A stretch of DNA of 64,000 nucleotides from Minicystis rosea (GCA_001931535.1 CP016211.1:5253573-5317572); one strand, 5' to 3'; shown: positions 17,531 through 26,965, counted from the first letter of the stretch. Numbers and translations: made by a program. Notes: generated from the sequence alone by a model not told the origin.

Positions 17531-17542
17531 CGAAGCCCCTCG

Positions 17543-18226
17543 TCACCACGTTATCTTGAAGTCGTAGCGCATCAGCCGGCCTTCGAGCTTCTTGTCCATG
17601 GTCTTCACCTGGATGCTCTGGCCTGGTGGCATGGCCCCTTCGATGATGCCTTGGAAGCTCTCGGGATACCAAGTCACGGGCTCCACCTTGCAGCGCCACG
17701 TCACCTCGTTCTTGCCGGTGACACGGCACGTGTGCTCGTTGCCTTCGACAGACACCGTATAGGCTTTGGCCACGATGGGGACGATGGTCGCGGGATCGCT
17801 GCCCATGAAGGCCGTCAGCGTCCTTCCGATCATGCTCGTCTTGAAGATGGGAAAGAAGGTTTGGGTGACACACCGGATGGCCTCCACGAAAGGCCTCGTA
17901 CGGTGGAGCAAACCGGCCGTGTGGTAATACAGCTTGTAGAAATCACGGACCATGTATTGGCCGAACGGCGTGAGACGCTCGGCCACGCCGGCCGTGCGTT
18001 GCAGGCGACGAAGCGTGGCCTCGTCACGGGTCTTCTCCACGATTCGACAGAGCCCCTCGAAAAAGAAGCCTCGTATCTTGAGCTCGTGGGGGAGGTCGAC
18101 GAGGTTTCGGGCAATGATGGCGCGGTCCTGCGGCGACGGGATGACGGCCTCCGCGAAGCGTTCGGCTTGTCGCAGCGTGATCGGCCCCTCCGCCCACACC
18201 TCGCCCGTGCCCCTCGACCCATTCAT
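17543..18226 (-). CDS. DUF2378 (TIGR02265) family protein
   Basis: 227 residues from ATG 18226. The sequence matches what I know of the Myxococcus paralogous family TIGR02265: an N-terminal EGPITLRQAERFAEAV, the middle GQYMVRDFYKLYYHTAGLLH and EAIRCVTQTFFPIFKTSMIG, and the C-terminal GIIEGAMPPGQSI. Family members are about 180-230 residues and of unknown function. It is divergent from the lipoxygenase-like gene with 117 bases between them. Its presence is one of the best lineage clues in the window. Confidence 0.8.
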   Translation of the reverse strand: MNGSRGTGEVWAEGPITLRQAERFAEAVIPSPQDRAIIARNLVDLPHELKIRGFFFEGLCRIVEKTRDEATLRRLQRTAGVAERLTPFGQYMVRDFYKLYYHTAGLLHRTRPFVEAIRCVTQTFFPIFKTSMIGRTLTAFMGSDPATIVPIVAKAYTVSVEGNEHTCRVTGKNEVTWRCKVEPVTWYPESFQGIIEGAMPPGQSIQVKTMDKKLEGRLMRYDFKITW

Positions 18227-18343
18227 GTCGCTCGCCTCCCGGCTCGCCGTTTGTGGTCGTATTGCTGCGAGCGCCAGCGTACTCTGGGTACGCTGCCAGC
18301 GAAAGCGGCAGCGATCGACAAATGGGGAGAGGGGGTTACGTCC

Positions 18344-20080
18344 ATGAGCGATCACAGCGAAAGCACTGGGCCGGGAGGGAGCGTGGCGCGGTTCGAGGCG
18401 CGCGTGCAGATCCCCGCCGTCGAGAAAGTTCCATTGATCCCCAACATCAAAGCTCGCGGCAACGGCGCGCTCGGCTACTTGGGCGAGCGATTCGCGCGGA
18501 GCGTCGCGCGGGCGGTGGTGACGCCCACGGAGGCTTTGCTCCTCCACGGCACGCCCCCCGCCAGCCAAGAAGACTACTTGTTCGGACGCAAAGGCCCTTG
18601 GCCGCAACCGTCGCCGTCCCACCCGCTGGGCCAGGCGCCGGCGGTGGTTCACTTACCGTTCAGCTACAAGCTCGATTGGCAGTTGAACATCGGGATGCGC
18701 TATCTGGCGACGCTGATGTTCTGGTGGCCGGTCGCCGCCGCCAAGACCGCGGAGACGCCCGCGCTCGCCGAAGTCCCGGACGACGAATTCGACCGGTTGA
18801 TGACGACCGGCATCTACAGCAAGTTCCTCACCCCCTTCTCATTCACCGACGAGCCTGCGGGGCCGGAGCAGGTCGTGTCGCAAGGGCCCGTCGACAACGC
18901 GCCCGACAGCTCGACGGGTGACGTGCTCGATCCGCGCAAGGTCTTCAGCGCTTTTGCGCCCGCGAACGGTGAAGGCAAGTATTACGTCGTCGACCTCACG
19001 CCCATCAAAGGGGTCCGGCCTTATCGAGGGATGTACGTGGCGCCCACGCTCAGCCTGGTGCGCAAGGACGCGCGGAACCAGCCTGGCCGGGTGATCGCCA
19101 TCTACATCAACGACATGGTGCTGACGCCGAAGGACGGCGCCGCCTGGCGCCTCTCGAAGTACTTCGTCCTGCAAGGCGCGTCGTACGGGATCCTCTTCAC
19201 CATTCATCCCAACATTCATTTTCCCTACGACCCCATCAACGCCATCACCATCAGCGCGCTGCCCAAGCAACACCTGCTCTCGCGGCTCTTGCAACCGCAT
19301 CTGCGCTTCTCGCTGGCGCTCGACGACGCCGTGCTCCAGTCGCCGGCGTCGGTGATCAGCAATTATCGCCTGACGCCGTACGACCCGTTCACGGCGCGGA
19401 TGAACGACGGGCTCGCGGCCTTCTTCAACGCGGGATACGCGGGGATCCCCGGCAATCCGGCCTATCCTCCGTACACCTATACGATGAGGCCGAAGGATTT
19501 CGCTTCGGACTACAGCACCTTCCTCTCCGCCTATTATCCGGCCTTCCAGACGTTCGTCGCCAAGGTGCTCTCGCCGGAGAACCTCCCGGTCGGCGATCGC
19601 TACGTGACGCGCTGGGCGCGCTACATCAACGAATGGATCCCGAGCTTCCCCAACGGGGACGAGATTTGGGAGCAGGACCGGCTCGTGGACGCGGTGGCCG
19701 GCTTCCTCTGGGGCGTGAGCGTGGCGCACGCGGCCGATCATCAGGTCTTCGCCAAAGTCATCAAGCCGAGCCAGTATTGCCTGCGCCTCAGGCTCCCGCC
19801 GCCGTCGTCGGCGACGATGCCCGACTTCGATCGCCGCGACTTGAGCACGCCCATCGATCTCTTCAAGGCGGTGCTCGCGACCAAGATGTTCTTCGAGCCG
19901 ACCAACATCACCTTGCTCTGCGATACGCGCTACGACTTCGACGCCGACGTCGAGCCCCAGCTCATCGCCGCGCAAAACCAGTTTCTCCAGGACCTGCGCG
20001 ACGTCGAAGCCTCGTTGAAGGAGAGCGGGATTCCCATTTACATCCCGCTCGACGAGATCAGCCGCAGCATCCAGTATTGA
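18344..20080 (+). CDS. Lipoxygenase-like protein with altered iron site
   Basis: 578 residues from ATG 18344. Several blocks align with lipoxygenases: QHLLSRLLQPHLRFSLAL corresponds to the HPxYxLLxPHxRYTLxIN block, GFLWGVSVAHAADHQVF to the helix carrying the HAAVNF iron-ligand motif, and the tail IYIPLDEISRSIQY to the end of the family. However, the first iron-ligand pair, normally H-x4-H, is not present; only HPNIH is nearby, and the last residue is Tyr instead of the usual Ile. It may be inactive or use another metal geometry. It shares a promoter region with the DUF2378 gene. Confidence 0.75.
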   Translation: MSDHSESTGPGGSVARFEARVQIPAVEKVPLIPNIKARGNGALGYLGERFARSVARAVVTPTEALLLHGTPPASQEDYLFGRKGPWPQPSPSHPLGQAPAVVHLPFSYKLDWQLNIGMRYLATLMFWWPVAAAKTAETPALAEVPDDEFDRLMTTGIYSKFLTPFSFTDEPAGPEQVVSQGPVDNAPDSSTGDVLDPRKVFSAFAPANGEGKYYVVDLTPIKGVRPYRGMYVAPTLSLVRKDARNQPGRVIAIYINDMVLTPKDGAAWRLSKYFVLQGASYGILFTIHPNIHFPYDPINAITISALPKQHLLSRLLQPHLRFSLALDDAVLQSPASVISNYRLTPYDPFTARMNDGLAAFFNAGYAGIPGNPAYPPYTYTMRPKDFASDYSTFLSAYYPAFQTFVAKVLSPENLPVGDRYVTRWARYINEWIPSFPNGDEIWEQDRLVDAVAGFLWGVSVAHAADHQVFAKVIKPSQYCLRLRLPPPSSATMPDFDRRDLSTPIDLFKAVLATKMFFEPTNITLLCDTRYDFDADVEPQLIAAQNQFLQDLRDVEASLKESGIPIYIPLDEISRSIQY

Positions 20081-20111
20081 CGCCTTCCCGCGCCCTCCCC
20101 TCCTGAACACG

Positions 20112-20158
20112 ATGGGGCCGCGAGCGGCCCCATACCCCAGGGCTGGATGGCCAGCCCT
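20112..20158 (+). terminator. Two tandem hairpins after the lipoxygenase-like gene
   Basis: ATGGGGCCG/CGGCCCCAT with loop CGAG (20112-20133), then AGGGCTGG/CCAGCCCT with loop ATGG (20139-20158). Both stems are perfect. They lie 32 bases after the stop codon and before the next lipoprotein gene. Confidence 0.65.
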
Positions 20159-20241
20159 ACCGGCGCTCGTGACGCGGCTCAACAAGCCCGATCGAGCGCA
20201 GTGGTCCCGAACGAGACCGCGCGCAGAAAGCCGGTCGACGC

Positions 20242-22464
20242 ATGAGAATCGCGTTCCTACCCGTGTTGCTGCTCCCGGGGATTCTGGCTTGCTCGTCGAA
20301 GCCGAAGACGAGCGCGGGCGGCGCGCCGCGCACGGTGAAAGAAGCCGCCGCCGTCCCCGCGAGCGGGACGTCGTCGCCCACCGCTCTGGGAGCCCCGAGG
20401 GCCCGAGGCGCGAAGCGCGCCTGCGAGATTGCCGATTATTTCCGGCGCGCCGGCGTGGGGGAGCCGAACGTGTCGCCGGACGGGACGCGGATGGTGTTCA
20501 CGGTGAGCCGCCAAGATCTGAAAGCCGGCGAGGGCTGGTCGGAGATCTGGATTGCGGACATCGATGGCAGCCACGCGCGCGCGCTGACCACCGCCAAGAA
20601 ATACGATCTCGATCCGAGCTTCTCGCCCGACGGGCAAACGCTGCTCTTCGTGTCGAACCGCAGCGGCTCGCTGCAACTCTGGACCATGCCTGTCGCCGGC
20701 GGCGAGCCGAAGGCATTGACGAGCTTCGCGCCGGGCCTCGAATCCCCGGTGTGGGCGCCCGACGGCAAGCGCATCGCGGCGGTGAGCTCGATCTTCCCCG
20801 AGCATGGCATCGACGAGCAGGCGCATCTGCTCGAGGCCAAGGGGATCGACGAAGGCAAGCTCCGGGTCCACCTCGCCGACGCGCTGCCTTATCGCCATTG
20901 GACGAGCTGGAACGATGGGCGGCGCGCGCACATCGTCCTCGTGGACGCGACGAGCGGCGCGGTCCTCAAAGACCTCACGCCCGGGCCGTGGGAGAGCCCC
21001 ACGTTCCAGCTCGGCGGCGGGCGCGGCTTCGCGTTCTCGCCCGATGGCAAGGAGCTCGCCTACACCTCGAACCACGAGGGGCGAGATGCCGAGTCGACGA
21101 ACTCGGATGTCTTCATCGTGCAAGTCGACACCACCATCACGGAGACCTCCGCGGTGAACCTGACCGAGCCGAACAAGGGCTGGGATGGAGCCCCGCTCTA
21201 TTCGCCGGACGGCCTCTCGATCGCGTACATCAGCCAGGCCACGCCCGGCTACGAGTCGGATTTGAAGCGGCTCGCGGTGCTCGATCGCGCGACGCGGACG
21301 ACTCGATATCTGACGAGCCGGGAGGGGTTCGACGACATGGTCGACGACATGCGGTGGACGAAAGGCTCCTCCGCGCTCCTCTTCCGGGCCGAGCGCCTCG
21401 GGCGCACACCGCTCTTCGAGATTCCTCGTCAGGGAGGAGAGCCCGAAGCCGTGCTCACCGACGGGCACATCGGCGGCTTCGAGGTCCTCGCCGATGGAAC
21501 GATCATCTACGCGCGCAGCAGGGTGAGCGAGCCGGGCGAGATCTACCGCGCCAAGAACGGCACCAATCCGCAGCGGGTGACGTACCTCAACGCCGCCCTG
21601 GAGGAAGAGATCGATTTTCGGCCGGCCGAGGAGATGTGGGTCGACGGTGAAGGCAACTATCGAATCCAGGTCTTCCTGGTGAAGCCGCACGACTTCGATC
21701 CGGCCAAGAAATACCCACTCGTCCTCAACGTGCACGGCGGGCCGCAACAACAATGGACCGACTCGTTCCGCGGAGATTGGCAGATCTATCCGGCCAAGGG
21801 ATACGTCGTGGCCTTCGCGAACCCCACCGGATCGACGGGGCATGGGCAACCGTTCACCGACGCCATCACCGGCGATTACGGCGGGCGGGTCTTCCGTGAT
21901 CTGATGAAGGTGACGGATGTGCTGGAGAGGCTGCCTTACGTCGATGCGGATCGCCTGGGCCTCATGGGGTGGTCGTTCGGCGGGTACATGTCGATGTGGA
22001 TCGAGGGGCACACCGATCGCTACAAGTGCAACGCGGCGATGATGGGCATCTTCGACATGCCCTCGTTCTACGGGGCCACGGACGAGCTGTGGTTCCCCGA
22101 GCACGATCAGCGGGGCACGCCGTGGACGAGCGATGATTACGTGCGCTGGTCGCCCTCGATGTCGGTGCGGAGCTTCAAGACACCGGCGCTCGTGATCACG
22201 GGAGAGCGCGACTTCCGCTGCCCCTACACGCAGAGCCTCGGCTATTTCACGGCCCTGCAGAAGATGGGTGTGCCGTCGCGCCTCGTCGTCTACCCGAACG
22301 CGGGACACTGGCCCTCATGGTACGAGATGGCGTTCTATTACGATGTTCATCTCGACTTCTTCCATCAGTACCTCGGCGGCGAGCCGGCGCCGTATGACGT
22401 GAAGCAATTCGCCCGCAATCAGGTGGTCTTCCAGGACAGCGCCGCGCCGCGAGCGCGGCCGTGA
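20242..22464 (+). CDS. S9-family prolyl oligopeptidase-like lipoprotein
   Basis: 740 residues from ATG 20242. The signal peptide ends in a lipobox-like GILAC. The first ~470 residues are a beta-propeller with PD40-type repeats (SPDGTRMVFTVSR, SPDGQTLLFVSNRSG, SPDGKELAYTSNHEG, SPDGLSIAYISQ). The C-terminal alpha/beta hydrolase domain has the nucleophile motif GWSFGGYMS, the Asp in ITGERDFRCPY, and the His in NAGHWPSW, so the Ser-Asp-His triad is complete. Expected to be an active periplasmic or surface-anchored dipeptidyl/acylaminoacyl peptidase. A single-gene unit between hairpins. Confidence 0.92.
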   Translation: MRIAFLPVLLLPGILACSSKPKTSAGGAPRTVKEAAAVPASGTSSPTALGAPRARGAKRACEIADYFRRAGVGEPNVSPDGTRMVFTVSRQDLKAGEGWSEIWIADIDGSHARALTTAKKYDLDPSFSPDGQTLLFVSNRSGSLQLWTMPVAGGEPKALTSFAPGLESPVWAPDGKRIAAVSSIFPEHGIDEQAHLLEAKGIDEGKLRVHLADALPYRHWTSWNDGRRAHIVLVDATSGAVLKDLTPGPWESPTFQLGGGRGFAFSPDGKELAYTSNHEGRDAESTNSDVFIVQVDTTITETSAVNLTEPNKGWDGAPLYSPDGLSIAYISQATPGYESDLKRLAVLDRATRTTRYLTSREGFDDMVDDMRWTKGSSALLFRAERLGRTPLFEIPRQGGEPEAVLTDGHIGGFEVLADGTIIYARSRVSEPGEIYRAKNGTNPQRVTYLNAALEEEIDFRPAEEMWVDGEGNYRIQVFLVKPHDFDPAKKYPLVLNVHGGPQQQWTDSFRGDWQIYPAKGYVVAFANPTGSTGHGQPFTDAITGDYGGRVFRDLMKVTDVLERLPYVDADRLGLMGWSFGGYMSMWIEGHTDRYKCNAAMMGIFDMPSFYGATDELWFPEHDQRGTPWTSDDYVRWSPSMSVRSFKTPALVITGERDFRCPYTQSLGYFTALQKMGVPSRLVVYPNAGHWPSWYEMAFYYDVHLDFFHQYLGGEPAPYDVKQFARNQVVFQDSAAPRARP

Positions 22465-22511
22465 CTCGGAAGCTGGCCGAGTGAGCCAACGCGAGCCTCC
22501 AACTCGGAGGC
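22464..22511 (+). terminator. Weak hairpins after the S9 peptidase
   Basis: ACTCGG/CCGAGT (22464-22482) and GCCTCC/GGAGGC (22495-22511), each a 6-base perfect stem with a 5-7 base loop, directly after the stop codon. No T tract. Confidence 0.35.
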
Positions 22512-22677
22512 CGCGCGGGCGCGGCGGGCGTGCAACCGGCGACCGCGAGAGCCTGTTCGGGAGGCGAGGCCAGACAAGCAGGCTTGTCGCCGGGCACACG
22601 ATGTCCATACCCCTCGCGCGCCGCCGGAGGGCATGGCCGGGGCGGCGCGCGGGGAGCGCTGGAGTCCGCTCAGGGCC

Positions 22678-23784
22678 TCAAGGCGTGCAGTTGCCGTTGA
22701 GGCACGCCTGGTTGGCGGTGCACTGCGTGCCGCATGCGCCGCAGTTGTTCTTGTCGGTCGCCGTGCTCACGCAGGTGGTGCCGCACTTCGTCTGGAGCGC
22801 CGGGCATTGGGCCACGCAGCCGCCGTTGACGCAGACCTGACCGGCGGAGCAGACGTTGCCGCAAGTGCCGCAGTGCTGCACGTCGTTCTTGGTGTCGGCG
22901 CAGATGCCCGTGCAGTTGGTCGTGCCACCCGTGCAGGTGCAGCTCGCCGCGAAGCAGCTCGCGCCGCCGGTGCAGGTCACGCCGCATGCGCCGCAGTTGG
23001 TACCGTCGCTCTGCGTGTTGACGCAGGATCCATTGCACGCCGTGCTGCCGCCGGGGCAACTGGCCTGGCATTGACCCTGGGTGCACACCGCACCTGCGCC
23101 GCACGCGCTCCCGCAGGTGCCGCAGTTGGCCGGATCGTTCTGCGTGTCGAGGCAGGCGCCGTTGCACAGGCTCTTGCCGAGCGGACAGACGCAGTTGCCG
23201 TTGAAGCACGTCGCGCCCGCGCCGCAGACGGTGCCGCATGCGCCGCAGTTGGCCTCGTCGTTCTGGGTGTTGACGCAGGATCCGCTGCAGTTCTTTTCGC
23301 CGGGCGCGCACTGGGTGCAGAGGCCGCCGCTGCACGCCTGCGTGGCGCCGCAGGCGTTGGTGCACGTGCCGCAGTGGGCGGGATCCTTGGAGAGATCGAC
23401 GCAGGTCCCGTTGCAGTCCGTCGCACCGCTCGGGCACTGACACGCGCTGGCGATGCACTGCTTACCGCCGGAGCACGCGTTGCCGCACGTGCCGCAGTTG
23501 GCCGGATCGGACGTCGCATCGACGCAGGCGCTGCCGCACGCCTCGAGCGGCGCGCACGACGGAGCGCCGCCGCTGCCGCTCGACGACGTGGTGGTCGCGG
23601 AACCGCCGGAACCGCCGGTCGCGGTGGCGCCGCCCGTGTGGCCGCCGGTCGCGGTGGTGCCGCCGCTCCCGCCGGTGCTCGACGTGGTCTCCGATCCGCC
23701 GCTGCTTCCGCAGCCCGTCAGCGACAGACCGAAAGCGAAGATCGACACCCCAAGAAAGCCGAAGCTCAAGGAATTGAAAGCCAT
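22678..23784 (-). CDS. Cysteine-rich lipoprotein with seven tandem repeats
   Basis: 368 residues from ATG 23784. The lipobox LSLTGC is followed by a Gly/Ser/Thr linker, then seven repeats of about 42 residues with the pattern CxGxCVNTQxDxxNCGxCGxxC and then AxCxxGxC. The repeats are regular and each carries about eight Cys, implying disulfide-rich modules outside the cell. Similar modules occur in myxobacterial surface proteins. Function unknown; adhesion or a structural coat role is a guess. Confidence 0.85.
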   Translation of the reverse strand: MAFNSLSFGFLGVSIFAFGLSLTGCGSSGGSETTSSTGGSGGTTATGGHTGGATATGGSGGSATTTSSSGSGGAPSCAPLEACGSACVDATSDPANCGTCGNACSGGKQCIASACQCPSGATDCNGTCVDLSKDPAHCGTCTNACGATQACSGGLCTQCAPGEKNCSGSCVNTQNDEANCGACGTVCGAGATCFNGNCVCPLGKSLCNGACLDTQNDPANCGTCGSACGAGAVCTQGQCQASCPGGSTACNGSCVNTQSDGTNCGACGVTCTGGASCFAASCTCTGGTTNCTGICADTKNDVQHCGTCGNVCSAGQVCVNGGCVAQCPALQTKCGTTCVSTATDKNNCGACGTQCTANQACLNGNCTP

Positions 23785-24079
23785 GTTGTCCTCCCGATGG
23801 CCTGACGGGGCCGGCGATGATGGGCCCCGTCGGTTATTCGGTCCCTATCGTGAACATGAGGTTGCCGAGAACGCGGCGTTATCGATGTTTTTCGACGGGG
23901 GCGTCGGAACGCGATTGACCATCTGGTCACGGCGCTGAGCGAGGCGACCGTGCTCGGCGATCCTGCGCCAATGGTCGCGAATGTCGTCGGCCACGACGGT
24001 GGGGCTCGGGGCGACCTGCGGTCCGCGGCAACGCGCCCCTCATGCGGGACGACGACGCAGGGTGGCGAGGCGGCTTGCC
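23785..24079. other. Intergenic region upstream of the Cys-repeat gene
   Basis: About 300 bases with no convincing gene. It should contain the promoter of the Cys-repeat lipoprotein and may include older transposon sequence continuous with the IS630 scrap that follows. Confidence 0.35.
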
Positions 24080-24310
24080 GGCGATGTCCGCTTCGAGCTT
24101 GTCCTGCTGTCGGCTCATGCGCCGATGCTCACCCCCGACGAGTGGCTCTGGAGGTAGGCGAAGCCCCACCTGCTCGCGAGCTCGGGCCCGTGAATCAGTG
24201 CTGCGTTGGAGGACACGGTTCGCAACGCGATGTACCGTTTCAGCAAGCAACCGGGCCTCCTACGCAGCTTCTTCCGAGGCACGGTTGTTTCTTTAGCCGT
24301 AGGGAAGATG
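24080..24310 (+). pseudogene. Decayed IS630-type transposase C terminus
   Basis: One frame (about 24080-24145) reads FELVLLSAHAPMLTPDEWLW, close to the IS630 DDE block ending in LPPYSPxLNPxExxW. In another frame, 24206-24310, the text EDTVRNAMYRFSKQPGLLRS and FFRG matches the C-terminal tail of such transposases. Frame changes and stops separate the two. An old inactive insertion-sequence remnant directly beside the minisatellite. Confidence 0.55.
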
Positions 24311-24362
24311 AGTAACAGGCGCGGGAACATCATTTCTGTTCACGCGGCCATCCTTCTCTACC

Positions 24363-24803
24363 GGGAACAGATTGGGCTCTGCTGGAACGACATCCTTCTC
24401 TGCCGAAAGAACAGCCCTCCTGGCCGGAAGAACATCCTTCCCTGCTGGAAGGACATCGCTCTCTGCCGAACGAGCATCGCTCTCTGCCGAGCGAACATCC
24501 TTCCAGCAGGGAAGGACATCGCTCTGTGCCGAACGAGCATCGGTCTCTGCCGAACGAACATCCTTCCCTGTTGGAAGGACATCATTCTCTGCTGAACGAA
24601 TATCGCTCTCTGCCGAGCGAACATCATTCTCTGCCGAACGGACATCCTTCCCTGCTGGAAGAACATCGTTCTCTGCTGAACGAATATCGCTCTCTGCCGA
24701 GCGAACATCCTTCCCTGTTGGAAGGACATCCTTCTCCACCGAAACGATGCCCTTCCTTGCCGGAAGGTCATCCTTCTCCACCGGATGGCTTTCCTTCTCT
24801 GCG
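24363..24803. repeat. 21-bp minisatellite, about 21 tandem copies
   Basis: The approximate unit is GRRVGRRCATCVYTCYCTGCC; copies are imperfect but stay in register for 441 bases. Because 21 is a multiple of three, several frames on both strands stay open and encode heptad repeats (ERTSFSA on the forward strand, SAEKDVLPAGKDVR on the reverse). The longest frame is on the reverse strand, 24293-24973, 226 codons. Base composition is poorer in GC than the surrounding genes and no ribosome-binding site stands out, so I treat it as a repeat whose coding status is open. Confidence 0.85.
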
Positions 24804-25046
24804 AGCGGTCCTGCATCGCGTGCGGAGATGATCTTCTCGTGCGCCCATCCCGCATCCTCCCCGCTGCGGCGCTCCCCGGGGATGGCCAGCGTGCGCTCAC
24901 GACGGGGGGCGCCCACGTGGAGGTGGAGGAGATCCACGTGAGGTTGGAGGCGACGACACGGGTGCTCGGTCACGGCGCAGGCGCGCTGACGCCGGCGTGG
25001 CCCGAGACCGGAGACTGACGTGCTGTAGACGGCGCGACGGCGCCGT

Positions 25047-25532
25047 TCACTTCACGAGCTGCACTTCGGTCGTGCCCGCCTCGCGCAGCGGCGCATCCAG
25101 ATTCCACACCACCGGACCGCTGCAGACCGCCTCGCACTTGTCGTTCTCCGGATCGATGCAGAGACGCACCTTCAGCGGCGCCGTCTTGGGCTCGTACACC
25201 ATCGTGAACACGGGCGCGGAGGGACAACCGCAGCCCCATTGATTCTGGGTGAGCCAGCGGCCGGTGGCGGGATCCTTCGTCAGCTTGGCGTCGCTGGGCG
25301 AGACGACGCTCTTGTGCCCATCGCACGACGTCCCCGCGACCACCGGGAGCTCCCAGTTGCGGTCTCGCACGATACCCATCGGCTTCGTCGCGGCCGCCGG
25401 TGCGCTCGAGGGCGCCGTGACCGACGTGGACGCGGTCGCGCCGCGACCGGCGGCAGGCTCGGCCGGGCAGCCGGCGACGAGCAAGGAGAGGACGGCGACG
25501 GGAAACAGAGCGGGGAGCGTGGTGCGGTTCAT
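25047..25532 (-). CDS. Lipoprotein of unknown function with paired cysteines
   Basis: 161 residues from ATG 25532. Signal peptide with lipobox LLVAGC, an Ala/Ser/Thr linker, then a small domain with Cys in GTSCDGHK, WGCGCPSAP, VRLCIDPENDKCEAVCSG. The six or so Cys in the mature part suggest disulfides outside the cytoplasm. No relative recognised. It precedes a promoter region on the right and is not clearly in an operon. Confidence 0.7.
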   Translation of the reverse strand: MNRTTLPALFPVAVLSLLVAGCPAEPAAGRGATASTSVTAPSSAPAAATKPMGIVRDRNWELPVVAGTSCDGHKSVVSPSDAKLTKDPATGRWLTQNQWGCGCPSAPVFTMVYEPKTAPLKVRLCIDPENDKCEAVCSGPVVWNLDAPLREAGTTEVQLVK

Positions 25533-25822
25533 GATCGGGTCTCTCGGCGGTAGCAGTATCAAAAGTGCGCGGACGCGTGGTGGAGATCGCGAGCGCGCAG
25601 GTGTGGGGCGAAGCGGCCGCCTCGCCGAAACCACGCTGTTCGTCGAGCGCGGCGAAGGCCAATCCGACGTGCGCGTCCATGCCGCACAACACGAACGGCG
25701 AGGCCCCCGTCGAGATGGGGGGACTTCGATCAGTCCTCCCGTCATCGGCCTCCAATCAGCGCTCGGCGCCGATGGCAGATCAGCGCTTTGCATCACCTCG
25801 AGCGGGTAGTCGGCGCTCGACG

Positions 25823-26965
25823 TCAGACGTCGCGGACCAAGCCTTCGAGGTTGCCGCACTGGGTCTCGAGATCGTCGCTCGCGTAAGCAGGCGGCTCCAT
25901 GTCGCGGAAGGGGAGGATCCAGCCAAGGTAGGAGTTCAGCGCCCCGAGCACGTCGGCGTCGTCGGATCCGGTGATCCGGGCGAACACACAGGCATAGTAA
26001 TATCGTATGACGAGGAGCCTCCAGATATACCGCTGGTACACCGCCTGGGGGAGGTTGCCACGGTACCTGCCCGAGATGATCCCCTGAACCAGCTCGATGT
26101 AGTCGGCCGTTATCTTGTGCTCGACCAGGCAATCGGCCTTGTTCCACTTCGCGGGCAGGTGGCTGACCACGGAGTGGCAATAATAGATGACCTTGGTGAC
26201 CGTCGGCGAGAGCCCGGCGCGGGTGACGAGCTCGTAGACGAACTGGCCGCCGATCGTCACCTCCCTGAGGATCTGGTGCGCGTCCTGGTATCCGCCGGTC
26301 TTCCGGCCCACCATCTGGAGGCTCGCCCCCGGGCAGACGACATCCTCGCCGGGGCGGACGGTCCTCGCCTGTGCCAGGTGGTCGATGGCCATCAGCACCG
26401 TGAACGAGACGCGGATGCGCCGCTTCGCGTGGGTGTGCGGATCGACGTTGAGCCAGAGCGGCGCGACGTGCGGAGGGACGCGCCGCTCCGACTCGAAGTA
26501 GAGGAGACCGACCTCACCGCAGTGGATGCACGTCACCGGCTGGAGCCCCATGGGGCGGCCGTTGATGACCGCGGGCGCGATCAACATCACCCTCATCGGC
26601 CCCACCCCGCGGGCCACGTCGGCGTCCAGGTGCGCGATCCGCGTCTTGGCGTCACGCTCGAATGTCTTCGGGACCTTGGCCATTTGCTGCCTCGCCGTCG
26701 CCACCGTCTTGACGTCGGGTGGGCTCAACCGCGCTGCGAGCACCGCCCGCGCCTCTATCTCCTCCTCCTCCGTGAACACGCTCTGCCGCGGCGCTGCTGC
26801 TGCCGGCGCCTTGACGTCGAGAGCCGGCACCGCAGCCGCTACCGCGGCTCCACTCTTGGCGTCGCCGGCGACGCGGAGCGCCTTCCTGCAGGCGTTGCAC
26901 GAGACGCGTGCGGTAGCGCCGATGCTCTCGACGGTGAACTTGCCCTTGACGACGGTGACCTTCAT
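25823..26965 (-). CDS. Conserved-looking protein of unknown function with zinc-finger-like CxxC pairs
   Basis: 380 residues with well-behaved composition. An N-terminal CNAC (23-26) follows VKGKFTVESIGATARVS, as in zinc-ribbon domains; a second CIHC follows GLQPVT. An Ala/Pro linker separates the N-terminal ribbon from a larger domain (about 80-380) with LNVDPHTHAKRRIRVSF, a YYCHSVVSHLPAKW block and aromatic-rich helices (YIWRLLVIRYYYACVF). No signal peptide, so probably cytoplasmic. I do not recognise the family. Confidence 0.65.
   Translation of the reverse strand: MKVTVVKGKFTVESIGATARVSCNACRKALRVAGDAKSGAAVAAAVPALDVKAPAAAAPRQSVFTEEEEIEARAVLAARLSPPDVKTVATARQQMAKVPKTFERDAKTRIAHLDADVARGVGPMRVMLIAPAVINGRPMGLQPVTCIHCGEVGLLYFESERRVPPHVAPLWLNVDPHTHAKRRIRVSFTVLMAIDHLAQARTVRPGEDVVCPGASLQMVGRKTGGYQDAHQILREVTIGGQFVYELVTRAGLSPTVTKVIYYCHSVVSHLPAKWNKADCLVEHKITADYIELVQGIISGRYRGNLPQAVYQRYIWRLLVIRYYYACVFARITGSDDADVLGALNSYLGWILPFRDMEPPAYASDDLETQCGNLEGLVRDV

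Noticed and set aside
24363..24803. CRISPR array
   Set aside because: Units are contiguous 21-mers with no spacers and no cas genes nearby.
24206..24941. Forward-strand frames across the 21-bp repeats as protein genes
   Set aside because: They are open only because the unit is 21 bases; several frames are equally open and there is no clear ribosome-binding site or codon bias.
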